64,000 bases of DNA, from contig SJRY01000266.1 in the NCBI GenBank assembly GCA_011319805.1, forward strand, positions 496,001 through 560,000, in the 5' to 3' direction. The notes below the pieces were generated by a model that was not told the DNA's origin, did no database searches, and was given only the letters and a program-made list of their open reading frames with translations. Source of the DNA: Macrocybe gigantea. Lineage: Eukaryota; Basidiomycota; Agaricomycetes; Agaricales; Callistosporiaceae. This document shows, piece by piece, positions 37,350 to 50,270 of this stretch. Position numbers and translations under genes: made by a program. The first letter of the stretch is position 1. Each line of letters starts with the position of its first letter.

Positions 37350-39674
37350 ATGAATCGACCAGGTGGGTTGTCTAGTTCACGTCTTCGTTCCGCAACAGCT
37401 CCCTTGCTTCAGGCATAGTGAACTCGCGTTTTTATTCTAGGTCAACCGCAACAGCGACCTCCAGCTCTGGCACAAAATCCCAATCTTTCAACCCAGTTCC
37501 GACCGCCGTATCCTGGATATGGAATTCCCCCGCCCAGAAATGTTTTACAAGGCGGTGGATTTGTGCCCGGCCTGCAACCTGGCGCTCATCGGACGCCTTC
37601 GCAGCAATCGCAAGTGCAGAACATGGTTTCGCAAACGCCCGCCTTCATCCAACAAAGAGGGCAAAGCGGTTTTGGATTCGGCGGGGGACTGGCACAACAC
37701 CAATCCACCACGTCGCTTCAGCAACAGCAATCCACATCGCATCAGCAACAACAACCGAACGGAACATCCGCATCGATCCCACCTCACCTCTCGCAAACGC
37801 CCAGTCTCGCGACCGGCCCATCAGCATCCTCTCCAAATGAGGTCGGACTCGACCCCAATGACTTCCCCGCGCTCGGATCAACCCCTGCGAGCAGTACGAC
37901 GGCTAACGGGAGCGGTCCGGTGGGTGGTTCGGTCACCGCAAGCTATGCTAGCCAGGCAGGGACCGGCATAGCATTAGGGAGCTCAGGTGGGACAGGGACG
38001 ACAGGTGGGGGTGTGACAGGCAGTTCAGGTGCAGCGAGGGACTTCACGCCGGACGATTTTCCTGCGCTTGGGGGACAGTCGCAGACTCAGAGCCAAAGTA
38101 ATCAACCGCCAAACCAAGAGACGCAGTCCCATCCGCCAGGGCTGAACGGTTTCCAACATTCAGACCATGCGCAACAGCATCGCCAAAATTTATTAGGGAC
38201 ATTGGGTGGTGGAATTCAACCGGGGACACCTGGATTGTTGAATTTGGGCCAATCGCGGAACGTGCATCCTGGCTTCCAGCAGCCAACCGAGGCAGAAAAA
38301 CAAAGAGTGAGTTTCATGTGTCACCATTCATGAGCTGATGGCCCTTCGTTCGCCTGAAGAAGACCTTTACTGAGCTGTTTTTTCCCTTTTGCTTCTCGTG
38401 CCTTAATTAATGCAATGTCCATCGCAGAGTAACTATTCTCTCAAGCTGAATCAGGCAGCGCATCCCGCGTGGAGTTCACCTAACCCTAACGCCTCTGCGC
38501 AATCCCAAACATCGGGGGCAGCGGGTCTGAGTTTAGGGACAGCTGGCCTGGCGACGTCGACTCAATCGCAACAAAATGGCACTCATTCGGGTCAAACATC
38601 ATCGTCTGCGCATCTAAGTGCACCACCTGGGGTCCCGCCACCGAATTTTTCGCAACACTCAGCTAGTATGCCGTCAATGTCAATAGCAGCGCAGTTATCA
38701 AATAACGAGTCGTCAGGTACCGCTAGTGCGGCAAATGTCAATGTATCCAGCTCAACAACGCATACAAATCTCACGATGCTACCAACGGCGTCGCTATCAC
38801 ATCCTCAGCACCCACAAACACCGGCTCAACAAATCCTCGTCAGTGCAGCCGACAGATGGGGCCTATTAGGTCTCATATCGATGATAAAAAGTGGTGGGGA
38901 ATTGGAGCACGGCCCGGGAGGCATTGGTATCGATTTGGGGGCAATGGGTCTCGACTTGGCGTATTCAGGGTGAACGAAGACGCTCCTTTACCGTGATGAT
39001 CTGCGGCGCTCAGACCTAACTTTCTTTCTGCAGAAGTCTCTATTCGACATTTATCACGCCTTGGGCAGACCAATCGGCCGCGCGGACAGTGGAACCCGAT
39101 TTCCACCTGCCGAGCTGTTATGCAAACGTACAAGCATTGCCTCCGGGGCCTAGCAAGGCTGCTGCGTTCAGCGATGAAACCCTGTTCTTCATGTTCTATT
39201 CTAGTCCGCGGGATGCCCTGCAGGAAGTTGCCGCGCAAGAACTGTAAGTGGTCTTGATGTGACACCTGTCGTAGCCTCCTTTCATCATTGACCGTTTTAT
39301 TTCTGTGGATTGACTGCTGATTCTTGAAATCATATAGGTACAACCGTAATTGGCGGTATCACAAAGACCTGCGGCTATGGATTACGAAAGAAACGGGTTC
39401 AGCACCCTCTCAAAAGGTTCAAGGAGGCGAGCAGGGCCAATACACGTTCTGGGACCCAGAAAATTGGTCAAAGGAACGTAAGGAGATGACGGTGATGTAC
39501 GCTGATCTCGAGGAGAAGAACGTTCCCGCCTTCGCACCTGGTCCTGGGCTTGTGATAGCACAAACAGCAGGTCATGGGCAGGCAGTGGGGCAGCAGCAAC
39601 CGCAAACACAGATTGGCAATCAAGTGCAACAAATGCAGAGGGGATCGTTGCAGATGGGCATGGCAGGCTTGTAA
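37350..39674 (+). CDS. NOT2: CCR4-NOT transcription complex subunit NOT2
   Basis: NOT2 is a scaffold subunit of the CCR4-NOT deadenylase, acting in mRNA decay and transcription control. ATG 37350 gives MNRPGQPQQRPP across a first intron of about 85 nt. The N-terminal half is Gln/Ser/Gly-rich disorder and contains two short repeats of the type FPALGS/FPALGG, the NOT1-binding-type motif seen in NOT2 N-termini. The C-terminal NOT2/3/5 domain starts near 38840 with ADRWGLLGLISMI and continues across introns: SLYSTFITPWADQ, DETLFFMFYSSPRDALQEVA, LYNRNWRYHKDLRLWITKET, and YTFWDPENWSKERKEM, matching the NOT-box. A Gln-rich tail ends at stop 39672-39674. Confidence 0.93.
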
Positions 39675-40275
39675 ACCGATGCCGACCACCAACCATTTTC
39701 ATTCTCGCGTCGCTACAGACTTGCTCTTCCATTTTTAATCTTGTTTCCCTTTTTTCCGTATTTCCTTGATTCTTCGGCGTCTGTCGTAAGTATCTGTACC
39801 TCTATCTTCCTTAACAGCCGCGATCCTGCAATTATGTGCATGTGTTTCGCTATTACTTGATCCCTGTCGCGTTCATGAACTGGGTGATGTCGATCGTCTG
39901 CTGAACCACGTTATCGTTTGGGTTGTTGAGCTTGAGCTAGTAGTTCTCCGAAAGTTAATCAAGAAGTCCAGACCCGGTCATGCAATTGAGGAACAATCGC
40001 CCCTCTCACCCGCAATAGCAAGGCTGATTCACATTTCGAGCTCAGCGACTCTGTCTGGACCGATACCAGATCACGACATGTACGCTTTTTGGGCCGGTGA
40101 TCGAGGTGCGCGTCTTTCTATTCGACCATCTCCGTGGTCATTCCCTCGTCGCTCCAGCATGCTCAATCTTACTATATAACACTCTACTTCACTCAGGTGT
40201 ATCCATCGGCCATTATCCGACGCCTCTTCTACGTGTCGTCTATCCTTATCGCGCAATTCTTGTCATTCATCATTC
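39675..40275. other. Intergenic region between NOT2 and CDC43
   Basis: About 600 nt, probably the NOT2 3' flank and the CDC43 promoter. Open frames near 40097-40436 overlap the CDC43 start in another frame and have no support of their own. Confidence 0.35.
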
Positions 40276-41847
40276 ATGACAACCTTGCCTCCATTATCGC
40301 GGAATGGAATTGCTGCTCATTGCAAGCGATGCCTTTCCGGTGCTTACCTATATTATTAACCATTATCGTTGCTGTTGACTTTGGGAACTTTTCAGGTCTT
40401 CCGGGAACCCAGACTGAAGTAGACGCATCTCGGTGAGATGTCGCATTGCCCGTTCGATAATGTCTTACTCACCCGTCGCCCATCAAGATTGGCCATTGTT
40501 TTCTACTGCCTCGGCTCATTTGATTTGCTGGGTATTTTGGACGAGAAAGTGACCAAGGCCGATCAGGAATCCTTTCGGGAATGGATCTGGGAACAACAGA
40601 CTGGTAAGAGGCCGACACGATGTTGCTTGACAGGTTGACCTAAGCGCAAGGACTGTGCAGAGGGGGTTTACGGATCTGGGTTCAGGCCTGGTCCTTTTAT
40701 GACCGGCCAGCAAAGCAAGGAAACAGCGGTACGTTCCTTGACCTTGCATGCCCAATCGCCATGGCTGACTGTCAGGCATTAGAAGACATATACGAATTAC
40801 GATACTCCTCATATTATCATGACTTACACGGCTCTGCTCTCTCTATCGATTCTCCGGGACGACTTTTCGAGGCTGGATAGACCTGGACTGATAAAATTCC
40901 TTAAATCTTGCCAAAAAGACGATGGAAGGTATGGGCCAGTGCTTCCCGCTGTACACTCGATTTTGAGCTCCATATATAGCTTTACAACCGTGCCGGGAAG
41001 CAGGGAATCGGATTTACGGACTCTTTATTGCGCTTTCGCTATCAGCCATATGCTTGGCGACTGGTCAGGTGTGAATACGACTCAAGCTCTCGACTTCATT
41101 AGGTCATGCCGGGTCCGTTGTTGTGAATCGGCTGTTGCTTCATCTAACGACATGTTTCCAGACATATGAAGGCGGCTATGGCCAATCGCCATCATGTGAA
41201 GCGCAGGGTGATTATCGATGATTTCAGCATCTGTGATAAGGCTGACGCTTCTTCTGAATGCTATAGGGGGAACCACATATACCGCCCTAGCATCATTGTA
41301 CCTGGCGCCTCAGAGCAAGTCCTTGTTCCAGCTTAGTCGCGTGGAAAGAGACACGACCATTAGATGGCTCATCCATAATCAAGCCGACACCGGTGGGTTT
41401 TCTGGGCGCACGGGCAAAGAAGCGGACGCGTGTTATTGCTTTTGGTGCGGGGCCTCATTGCAGGTCTGTATCAGTGCGTTCGGCGAATGGCTCGAGCCTT
41501 AAGTCTGTCCAGATACTACGCGCAGCGGAGATCGTCAATACCCTGGGACTTGCCAAGTTCCTCGGCACATGTCAGTTCAAGTATGGCGGCATTTCCAAGG
41601 CCCCGGATGAACATCCAGGTGATACGGAACCTTATTTCTTCCCTTTACGGCCCCGGCTGACCGACGACTTCTACGAGATCCGTACCACACGTACCTGTCT
41701 CTTGCGGCAATATCCATGTATCCACCCGAATCCGAGGGTGAACCTGCCGCGACTTCGTGGAAGCTGGAGGCGCTGGATCCTTTGTTGAATGCAAAGCAGA
41801 GCACAGCGGAGTGGGCGCGAAAGCACATCCCTTCGCCTGCCTCTTAG
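40276..41847 (+). CDS. CDC43: Protein geranylgeranyltransferase type I, beta subunit
   Basis: This subunit, with the shared alpha subunit Ram2, attaches geranylgeranyl to CaaX proteins such as Rho GTPases. ATG 40276 starts MTTLPPLSRNGIAAHCKRCL. A first intron leads to LPGTQTEVDASR and a second to LAIVFYCLGSFDLLGILD, a typical opening of the alpha-alpha barrel. Later landmarks are GSGFRPGPFMTGQQS, PHIIMTYTALLSLSILRD, YEGGYGQSPSCEAQ joined by an intron to GGTTYTALASLYLAP, GFSGRTGKEADACYCFWCGA and DPYHTYLSLAAISMYPP. The Asp-Cys pair in ADACYCFWCG and the His of DPYH are the expected zinc ligands. Splice joins keep the frame with standard GT-AG introns. It ends KHIPSPAS with stop 41845-41847. Confidence 0.92.
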
Positions 41848-42646
41848 GTCGATTTTTTTTTGTTGATCTCAAATTTCATCACTCTTTAACCCAGAGACTT
41901 ACAAACTGGCCGTGAGGTCAGTTGTTGGGCCACGACCGAGGACTTTTTCCTTCTTCAGACTTTGTGCACGTGTTATGACTTGCTTTGCAAATTTTACGAT
42001 TACTTCGGAGTTAGGCGTTTCTGAGAACTCCAAAGCAGGTAATTCTATGTGCATGCTGTGCAGCATGGTAGCTGCTTGTAAACTAGAAACATTCCCGTTA
42101 TATCTTTGTTTTGGATTCCAATCAAAACCGAGTTCCATATATAGGAATCGGTCCGATCGTGACAAGCTTCAGCGTCAAGGAGGCGTAATGAAACTCGGTA
42201 AAAAGTTGATCAGTTTAGAAGTCATGATACTGAAGAAAAAGGCGCTGCAAAGACAACACACCAACCAGGCATTTTCTCGATTTATTAGTTAGTGCTTTTA
42301 CCAAGGAGTCGTTGAATATCAGCAATTGGTTGCAGAACCTGGTAGTACTGTGTTATCTCTCGTCATACATCCGGAGAAATCATGTATACTCTGTTGAAAA
42401 GGTTCGTAAATATGCCATCACCTTTTTCCTTGATGGTGATAATGGGAAATGGCCGGAGACTAAAATGCTATGGAATAAAAGCCTCGATGTGCTTCACGGC
42501 TGACGTTTTCGTAAAACGGAGTAAAAGCCCCGCCTCTCGATAATTCGTGCGCGGGCAGGAACCACGAAAAAAGTTTTCCCTCCAAGCTTTCCAAGCTCTC
42601 TCCCAGTTTCTGGATATTCTCCTCTTTTTTAGGACGCAACGAAGGA
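41848..42646. other. Intergenic region before the fucosyltransferase-like gene
   Basis: About 800 nt, partly AT-rich. A minus-strand open frame (42165-41899) is present, but it has no recognisable domain and I could not extend it with convincing splice sites. The last 100 nt form the leader of the next gene. Confidence 0.35.
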
Positions 42647-44189
42647 ATGTACAAGGCTACAAGGCTTGCCAGTGGCCCTATGCGCGGCAGTCGCCTGCAC
42701 TTTGCCCTCGCGTTGGCAATTTCCCTCGTTTTCTTACTGTTCGTGCTACGACCGTTTTCTATATTCAAAATGTTCAAAGACGACACCCCGGACTATTACA
42801 AGGAAAACATGACCCCGCCACCAGTCCCTCCACCGACATACGAGAGGCTGCGAGAATGGGAGGCCAACCTTCCACAACACGATCTGAGCCTTCCGTCCCC
42901 AGAGGGACGTACCGGACGTTACGTCAGGTTCTCTAACCAAATTGCGATGCTTGGATGGAATAATGTTCTTAACGAAGTGTAAGATCGAGCTGTCTTCAGT
43001 TGACACCGTGCAGCTGACGTTTACTGGGGGGTGATAGACTCATGAACGCACATTTAGCTTACGAGTCGAATCGTTCCTACGTCTTCCAGGACTACGTGTG
43101 GAAGCCCGAGTATTATCCCTGGCCGAATTGCGGCGACAGTGGGCCCCTCCACGGACGCCGTTGAACGCCCTGCTGGGCGGCACGGTTGTCGGCGGGCCGT
43201 TTGACAAGGGCGATAACGCACCGCGTTCGATTTCGGATAAATGGTTCGATATTGTCTGTCCTCGCCACGAGAGACGCGTTATTGGCACGGGGGATGTCAA
43301 GCCAGCCGTGGCCTGGAAACCCGGAAACGAAGTCTTCGATCATTGGGCAAAGTTGTTGCGCGAGGCGCCAGAGCGGTGCATCGAAATCAAGTCGACTGGG
43401 GATGATAATTTCCCGCAGACGTTTGACCTCTGGCTGTGGGGCTGCGATCGCATCTTGTCGATGTGGGACCGTTTCTCCAAGTCGCCTACGTCACGGCTCC
43501 TCACCACCTCGCCCATCGTCGCTGCGCTGTGAAGCGCAACGAGTATCTGTTCTTGCCACGCGGTCCTCGGCCCTCTGTGCCCGTGTCTGTCGACCCATAC
43601 GAGCGAATGATGGCGATGCACATTCGCAGAGGCGATTTCAAGGCTGCGTGCCACAACTGGCATATTGGAATTCGACGTTTTACAGCTGGAACCTCTGCCT
43701 TTTTACCCGACCCATTCAAGATGCCAGAATACCTTGTATGGAACTCGTCGGAATACAGAAGAGTGCACATGGAGCGATGCCTTCCGGAGCCCGATAAAAT
43801 CATCCAGAAAGCCCGGGTCGGTCGTGAGCAGTACGTGGCAGCCAAACCGGAGCAAAACCGTGTCCTGGATATCATGTATCTCTTGACGAATGAGAAGGGA
43901 GCCTGGTTGGAAAGCATGAAAACCGAGCTGCGAAAGGACGGGTGGAATACGATTATCACGACTAACGATCTCGAGTTGGACAGTGAGGGCTACGATGTAG
44001 GCATGGCGATCGATATGGACATTGCTCGCCAAGCAGCAGTCTTCATAGGTAACGGGGTGAGTGGAACACGATCTTTGGCATTTCATAGTACACTCTGACG
44101 CCGACTTTCAGTGGTCTTCATTTACAAGCAACATTGTTCATCGGCGACTCGTCGACGGCAAGGATCCTATTAGCATTAGGTTCTGGTGA
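42647..44189 (+). CDS. O-fucosyltransferase-like glycosyltransferase, type II membrane protein
   Basis: The N-terminus has a short basic tail and one signal anchor, LHFALALAISLVFLLFVLRP, suggesting a Golgi/ER luminal enzyme. The stretch YVRFSNQIAMLGWNNVLNEV and MMAMHIRRGDFKAAC are the key features; HxRRGDF is the GDP-fucose-binding hallmark of the O-fucosyltransferase fold. Further parts are RTPLNALLGGTVVGGPFD, WFDIVCPRHERRV, NRVLDIMYLLTNEKGAWL and GWNTIITTNDLELDSEGYDV, ending after an intron in SIRFW with stop 44187-44189. Donor and acceptor are predicted from family, not proven. The frame changes near 43120, 43525, 43655 and 43685; the WNSTFYSWN piece lies in a different frame from its neighbours. 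The pattern fits sequence indels better than a working gene as written. Confidence 0.78.
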
Positions 44190-44489
44190 TGTCGCGATTG
44201 GGCTGGCTGTATTTCTTTCAATTTCATCTGCTGAGCTGTACGAATTCGGTATACCCTAATCATCTGTAACCGTCTTGCCGTAGGATCTTGTTGTATAAGA
44301 AAAATGAACGAAATAGACAGGGCTTGACATGTGACTTGACCGCATTCGGCAGTGTGCAGGCCACATCGTAATTGAGACTGGCTCTGCGACGTGTCCCTTT
44401 CTCCGTCGTCGTTCCACGTCGCATTTCTCTCGTGGCTGGCTTCTATAGCTGCCATTTCTCGTGGTGCAGCCCTCACGCTTCACCGTAGC
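44190..44489. other. Short intergenic region upstream of SLP1
   Basis: About 300 nt between same-strand genes. An in-frame ATG at 44391 would extend SLP1 by 33 residues, but the signal peptide fits the ATG at 44490 better. No other feature was seen. Confidence 0.3.
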
Positions 44490-47305
44490 ATGTCCTCAAG
44501 ACTGCATCTACTCACTGCAGTGCTCCTAGGCCTATTACGTACGACGTTTGCTGCTGAACCAACGTCCAAAAATGATCCCTTTCATGCTATCGCTGCACAC
44601 GCTCCGCGCACCCCGGAACAACCTATATGCTGTTTGAATCCCCTGTCACCGCCTGGAGCAGTCGAGGATCAGGTATTTATGTCGTTTGAGGAGTGGAAGG
44701 CAAAGCAATCTGCGTTACATCCTTCAACTAGCGCCGCCGGAAAGGGTGGATCGAATTATTCAGACATGGGTGTTACTTCGGATTCCACCCTTGGGAATGG
44801 AAGTGCCGACAGTATCGTGGTGGCACCGGGCTCCGAGGACGGCAGTGCAAAGACTCGTTAAACTGGGAGGAATCTAAGGCGCAACCAGGTTCTCCTCATT
44901 TCAGGGTGCCTATAACCGATCGGTTCAATTACGCCAGTATGGACTGTTCCGCCGTGTCCATGGATCGCACAAGTCCGCCAAATCTAAATCTGCGATATTG
45001 TCTTCGAAGCGCGACAGATACATGCTCAGTCCATGCAAACCCCTTAACGGAGAGCAGCATTTCGTTGTGGTAGAATTGTGCGACGACATCAGGATTGATA
45101 CCGTACAGCTGGCCAACTTCGAGTTTTTCAGCGGCGTGTTCAAGGACTTCAAGGTCAGCGTGGCGAAGACTTATTCAATTAAGCCTGAAGAGTGGACAGA
45201 CGCTGGCACCTACCGAGCGAAGAACATCCGAGGAGTCCAGGTACGTTTGAGGTATCCACTTGCAACCAGCCATGAAGTACTTACCAGCTCTGCAGTCATT
45301 TCATCAGACATCACTTCGCGATTTCTACAGGTATATTCGAATAGATTTTCTCTCCTATTATGGGAATGAATTCTACTGCCCAATCTCTCTACTACGCGTA
45401 TATGGGTTAACACATCTCGAACAATGGAAGTGGGATACGTGGGAGGCTGAAAGCAAGGCCAGATACGAGGAAGCTCTCAAAAAGAGTGGCAGCATCGTTC
45501 CTCCCGCTGCACGGACCGAGCATGCGTCCGAAACGCACATTGATCCTTCTTCAAGCTCGACTAAAGCGGGCGATATCTCACCCAGGATACCTATTGCGAC
45601 GCCTTCACCGACCCAAGACCCAAAGGGTCCGGCGCGTGTGGACTCCATCATCCAACTTCAGACCATCTCAATGCCCGTTCCTTCATCCGCTTCTTCTGCC
45701 ACCACATCTGTTTCAAATAATGCCGAGGACAAGCCAGCTGTTCCCCCTGCTTCTTCGTCGCCATTTCCTAACAGTGTCTCCCAACCTCTGACACAGAATG
45801 CATCGAAGACAGTGTCCTCTAACGATCATGCCACGACTTCTCTCATGTCTACAGCCATCAGCACATTCGCCCCGCAGAGCGCGGTTCATGCCGACGAGAC
45901 TACCCAACAATCATCCAAGGCGACTCATACCAAAATTCATATACCCTCCGCCGTCGATTCCTTAGATTCCCAACAATCCATCTCATTTACAAAAAGCAGT
46001 ACATCAACATCCATTACCACATCCTCCGTCATCTCTTCGTCACCAACTTCTTTACCAGTTACTGGCGGTGAATCCATATATCGAACCATAATGAACCGTC
46101 TCACTGCATTAGAGGCTAATCATACGCTGTATGCGCGGTACGTTGAACAGCAAATCACCGGCGTTAGGGAAGTCTTGCGGAGACTGTCTGAAGACGTTGG
46201 CAGGTTGGAGGGGATCGTAAGTATTCTGGCCCTTTAAGATGTACATTTTTTCACCAAGTCTGCAGAGTCGAGCTCAATCTGCCATGTACCAGCGTAGCCT
46301 CAGTGACTGGGAAAAGCGCCAGAAACAGTTGCAATCGGATGTCGGCGAACTTGCTTCCCGGGTTGACCATCTTTCCGACGAGGCACGGTCATGCTCTCTG
46401 CTCTTCTTACCGCGAGCTCACCCTATGTACAGATTATTCTTGAAAAACGGCTGGGCATAGCACAATTATGTTTGCTTTTAGCTGTCCTCGTCTTTATGGC
46501 GCTTACTCGGGGATCGAGAGGCGAGGCATTAATCGAGCATTCCCGTTTCAATAAATCTGTTCGGGATTGGGGCAGGCGACATCTCAGCCTGGTAACGATT
46601 GGACTCATCGTTTCATGTCCAAAAGCAGAAGTCAGAGTGTAACACCACGAACCATACGTCGCGTTGTCAGACCATCATCTTTGGATCTCAGTCAAGACGG
46701 TATTGTATTCTCTTATCGAATGAACTGTTCTAGCAAGTACTAAGGCTCTCGCTTATTTAGACAACAAAATAGCATTTCCATCGAAAGTGGTAATGAGGAC
46801 TGCGCCCTTGGAAGCGCGGAATCTCAACATCGATTCTCCGCGTGAACCATCGTCTCCGCGCAACAACACCCGCTCACGCACCCCTTCGTTACGAACCGGT
46901 GGCATGCGCCCACACCTGCGGCCAGTGACGCCGACGTCGTCAGCACTTCGACCCCGCTTGCAGCGATCTAATTCCCAAGGCGGACATTTGGTCGCTAGCC
47001 CTCATGGAGCATCGAACAGCGCCCTGCCGCGGAGAAGATGGGCGAAAATATCGCATCTCCACGAGGTCAGAACCCCCGACCCGTTCTCGGTTAAGACGTC
47101 ACGCAAGGACAATAGTGACCGTGAGAACGTGCGCGAAGACGCCAGGTATCAGCCTGCAGATGGATGTAGGACGAATGGGGTTGGGACACCTCGCCACAGG
47201 TCTTCACGGACCGATCATGACCGAGGAAGGAAGTCACCAATAACCGATTCCGATACTGTCAGCGATGACGGAGATGGTTGGGTGGATACCGATTACGATG
47301 ATTAG
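44490..47305 (+). CDS. SLP1: SUN-domain protein SLP1 (ER/nuclear-envelope membrane)
   Basis: Yeast Slp1 works with Emp65 in the ER to protect folding soluble proteins, and related SUN-like proteins are ER or nuclear-envelope residents. ATG 44490 begins MSSRLHLLTAVLLGLLRTTF, a signal peptide. MSFEEWKAKQ near 44680 is typical of the family. The SUN domain spans about 44980-45410: KRDRYMLSPCKPLNGEQHF, VVELCDDIRIDTVQLANFEF, FKDFKVSVAKTY, then after an intron FYRYIRIDFLSYYGNEFYCP and ISLLRVYG. A long Ser/Thr/Pro-rich linker follows, then a coiled coil (TALEANHTLYARYVEQQI) and a membrane segment, IAQLCLLLAVLVFMAL near 46457-46500. The tail is basic and Ser-rich, ending WVDTDYDD at 47305. Frame breaks near 44860 and 44955 must be bridged; neither is an obvious intron. 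Confidence 0.87.
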
Positions 47306-47562
47306 CGTTCCAGGGGCACTGAAGAAGATTTATTCTCTTGGATATCATTTCCGTTCATGAGCATTTTTTCTGTCTCCGTTTTTCTGATTTAGCCTTGCAT
47401 ACCCGGGACTAACTTATCCTTCCACCACATCTGCAATTGTACATACACCATATCTGCTGCTATCAATCACTCCCTTTCGGGAAACTGCATCCGTTTCGAC
47501 TGCACGACTTCACGAACGCCGATGCCACTTTATTGCATCGTCCTGCGACCGACCAATTGAAT

Positions 47563-49540
47563 TCAGTGTTTGTGACTGAGCTCTTTATGATGTTTGGCGA
47601 TGCCGGGCAGCGTAACCCTATACACCAAGAACTGATTATCCACGTCCAATCCGCCATCAAACGGAACGCCCAACGAGACACCATGTGTGCTGATGAAATC
47701 GTTGTCGGCCTGCAGGTAAAGAGGAAGGGTCAACAAGAAGAAATAGAAAAAAACTTAAGACGGTGCGAACAGCCGTGAAGAGGAAATAGTCATCTGGGAA
47801 GTCTTTGTCCTCCACCGACGCGAGAGCGAGTGATTCCCATTTACCGTCGATCAGCGTTGGATCATTGGGCGAGCCTGAAGGCACATAACCTTGAACGTCA
47901 GCCCGCAGCTCGCGTCATTATGAAATAAAAAGGAGTGCGACGCGCCATTGTGGAGGCCAAATCGGGCGAGTTGGACAGGGTCAGCAATGTCGACGAAGGA
48001 GACGTATTCAGCAGGCGTTATAGATGCGTCGAGCTTGCCAGCGACGGCAATAGGGTCCTGGGGATCGTCGAACTTTGTGTCGTGAATGTCAGTGGCTTTC
48101 GTGGTCGAGAAGATATCAATGCGTCTATGCGTTTGCCATCCTTCATTAGCTCCGTCGTCCAGCGTGAATTAAAGCACACCTACTTGTAATTTGTCTTGTT
48201 ATCTCCTCCGCCGCGTCCGTCACCATCTCTGGACAAGGACATGAAGACACCGGGCCTGACATACTTGATCTCGCTACTAGCCCTGGTGTTCCCCTTATCG
48301 CTCTGCGGAAGCGGGACAACCCACTCGCCGACCAATGCCGGACGGACTTTTTCGTTCTTGACGTCGTACGCGACAAGGCGAGTGTGACGCGACGTCGATT
48401 TGTCGGCACCGCCATCCTGCATCGCTGCCGACTGGAGCATGGCATAGAGGACTTGATTGTTGTGATCAAGCGTCAAACCCTCAAAGCCTGGTGAGTCCGA
48501 AATGCATCACAATTAGCCTGAACGGGTAGCTGAAAAAAAAAAGCCGGGGAAAGGCTTACCTTGGTTACCCACGCGACCAGTTGCGGGACCGCTCTCGGAG
48601 TAAAGTTGAGTTACCGTTCCCATCATGGGGCAGGATGGCCTTGGGAGGCTGGATGGTCTGGATCAGCTTGCCATCGGCGGAGTACTTGTAGATGTATGGT
48701 CCATATTCGTCGCTGATCCAGAACCTGGGCGCGCAGGTCGTGTTACTCGGCTGACGTTTGTTATGGGGGAAGAGAAGCACTCACGTGCCATCAGCATTGG
48801 AGACGAGGCCCTCGGCGTCGATGCTGAGGTGCGGCTCCGCCGTGGACGCGATCGGCATTTCGGGATCGTCCAAAGGAGAGAGGCCAGTCCGCGCTGGACG
48901 AACAGCCAAGGATCGAGACCGCTCGTCTTAACCTTGTTCCTTCCGTCTTGAGGATAGTCTTTTTGTACGTTAGCTTGAGTGTCTTTTGTGCGTCGGAGAA
49001 GCTGAGGTTCTTCGTGCCATAATAGGGATGCAGGACGAAGTCGATCTCATGTTGACGGGCTTGATAATCGATTGTGTGGTCGCTGCGTACGGTTCATGCA
49101 TCAATAATGACGGAGAAAGAGGGAAGAGACTGCGTCACAACACGTTGTAACCTCGGTCAGGTTGGACGACGAATGTGCCAGTGAATTTGTTGCCCTGGCC
49201 TTGAATGTGCCATATTTATGTCGATGGCACTTCCAATGCCCCAAGAGTGTCCCCGGTCGACTCCTTGAAGTCAGAAGGAATGAGGCCGAAAGCAACGAGG
49301 CCCTACATCCATGGAAACTTGAGATGAGTGCTCAGTTGGCCTCGAGCATGTTTGGCTTCACACCTTGTTCACGTATGTGACGCCATCTAGCTGACGGAGA
49401 AAACGGCCGAAGGCTCACCCTTGCCATGCTTCTTCTCCTGTCATTCTCGCGTCATTTGAGACGGCAGCGCAAAGACGCCTCGGTGATTGTGAAGAAAGCA
49501 ATGGCATGGTGAACCTTGTCTCAGCATACTTACGGCTGAG
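47563..49540 (-). CDS. Phytase-like esterase (PF13449-type beta-propeller), likely secreted
   Basis: Proteins with the 'esterase-like activity of phytase' domain form a beta-propeller and are thought to release phosphate from organic phosphates. On the minus strand the order is GVTYVNK, GLVAFGLIPSDFKEST, FWISDEYGPYIYKYSADGKL, GFEGLTLDHNNQVLYAMLQS, YDVKNEKVRPALVGEWVVPL, KWESLALASVEDKDFPDDYF, and after an intron FISTHGVSLGVPFDGGLDVD, ending ELSHKH at stop 47563-47565. These match the family well across at least six introns. The start is not resolved; the first exon lies near 49400-49540 and no clean signal peptide was found, so the 5' coordinate is approximate. A frame break lies near 49180. 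The gene is convergent with SLP1, with about 260 nt between stops. Confidence 0.78.
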
Positions 49541-50270
49541 GCCTTGCGACTGCTGGAAACTTGGGCCATGACAGCTAGGGCGATATTTATGCTCGTGCGC
49601 CAACGAACGTGGGTGGCCAAGGACGTGAGCATGTGTATCCACCGCGCTTCGACCACCTGAGATCAGACAAGTTCCTGATCAAAGACGGTGCAGTCATCCA
49701 AACTACGAGGGGAAGTAACCAGCTATAGATAGCTTGTGTCCCACCCAGGTTGTCGTGTGTCGAAGTGTCAAATTCCGTACGTTTGGCACAGCCTTACAAT
49801 CAGTGCGAAACCCTATCAACACCAGGCAGACATCGAGCCCACGAACCCCTGCAACGTCGACAGAAGCCAGGCGAAAGATTCGTGGAAAATCAAGGCGCTC
49901 ACTGAATGTCCTCTTCAAATCGCAGTGTTCACGATGTCAAATTCAATATTCAATTTTCGGCAATGTACTTAAAGCCGATCATGCCGAAGAACGCTCACTT
50001 TGAAACCTTCACTGATTGCGCCGCGACGCTCAGCGACGAATTGACCAACGCAAGGCTGTAGACTGAACCAAGGCTACTTGTCAAAGGACGGGCTGATCGG
50101 CAATCAGAAGAACTGTGCTCTGGACCTTGAGAACGCAGTCAGAATCAACTCTGGGTGGTCATAGGACTGCTCGTCCTTGATATTTCCAGTGAAATCCATT
50201 AGTAAGTCTGATACCCCAGATAACATTTAAATAAGTGCTCACTCCCCCTGCTAATCTGCACACAATCGCC
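49541..50270. other. Divergent upstream region of phytase-like and oxidase genes
   Basis: About 730 nt between divergent genes; the boundary on the left is uncertain because the phytase-like start is not fixed. Overlapping frames near 49734-50003 show no family features. No clear regulatory motif was identified. Confidence 0.35.

Noticed and set aside
41899..42165. Minus-strand open frame of 88 codons
   Set aside because: No recognisable domain, no convincing upstream exon, and it sits in an AT-rich intergenic stretch.
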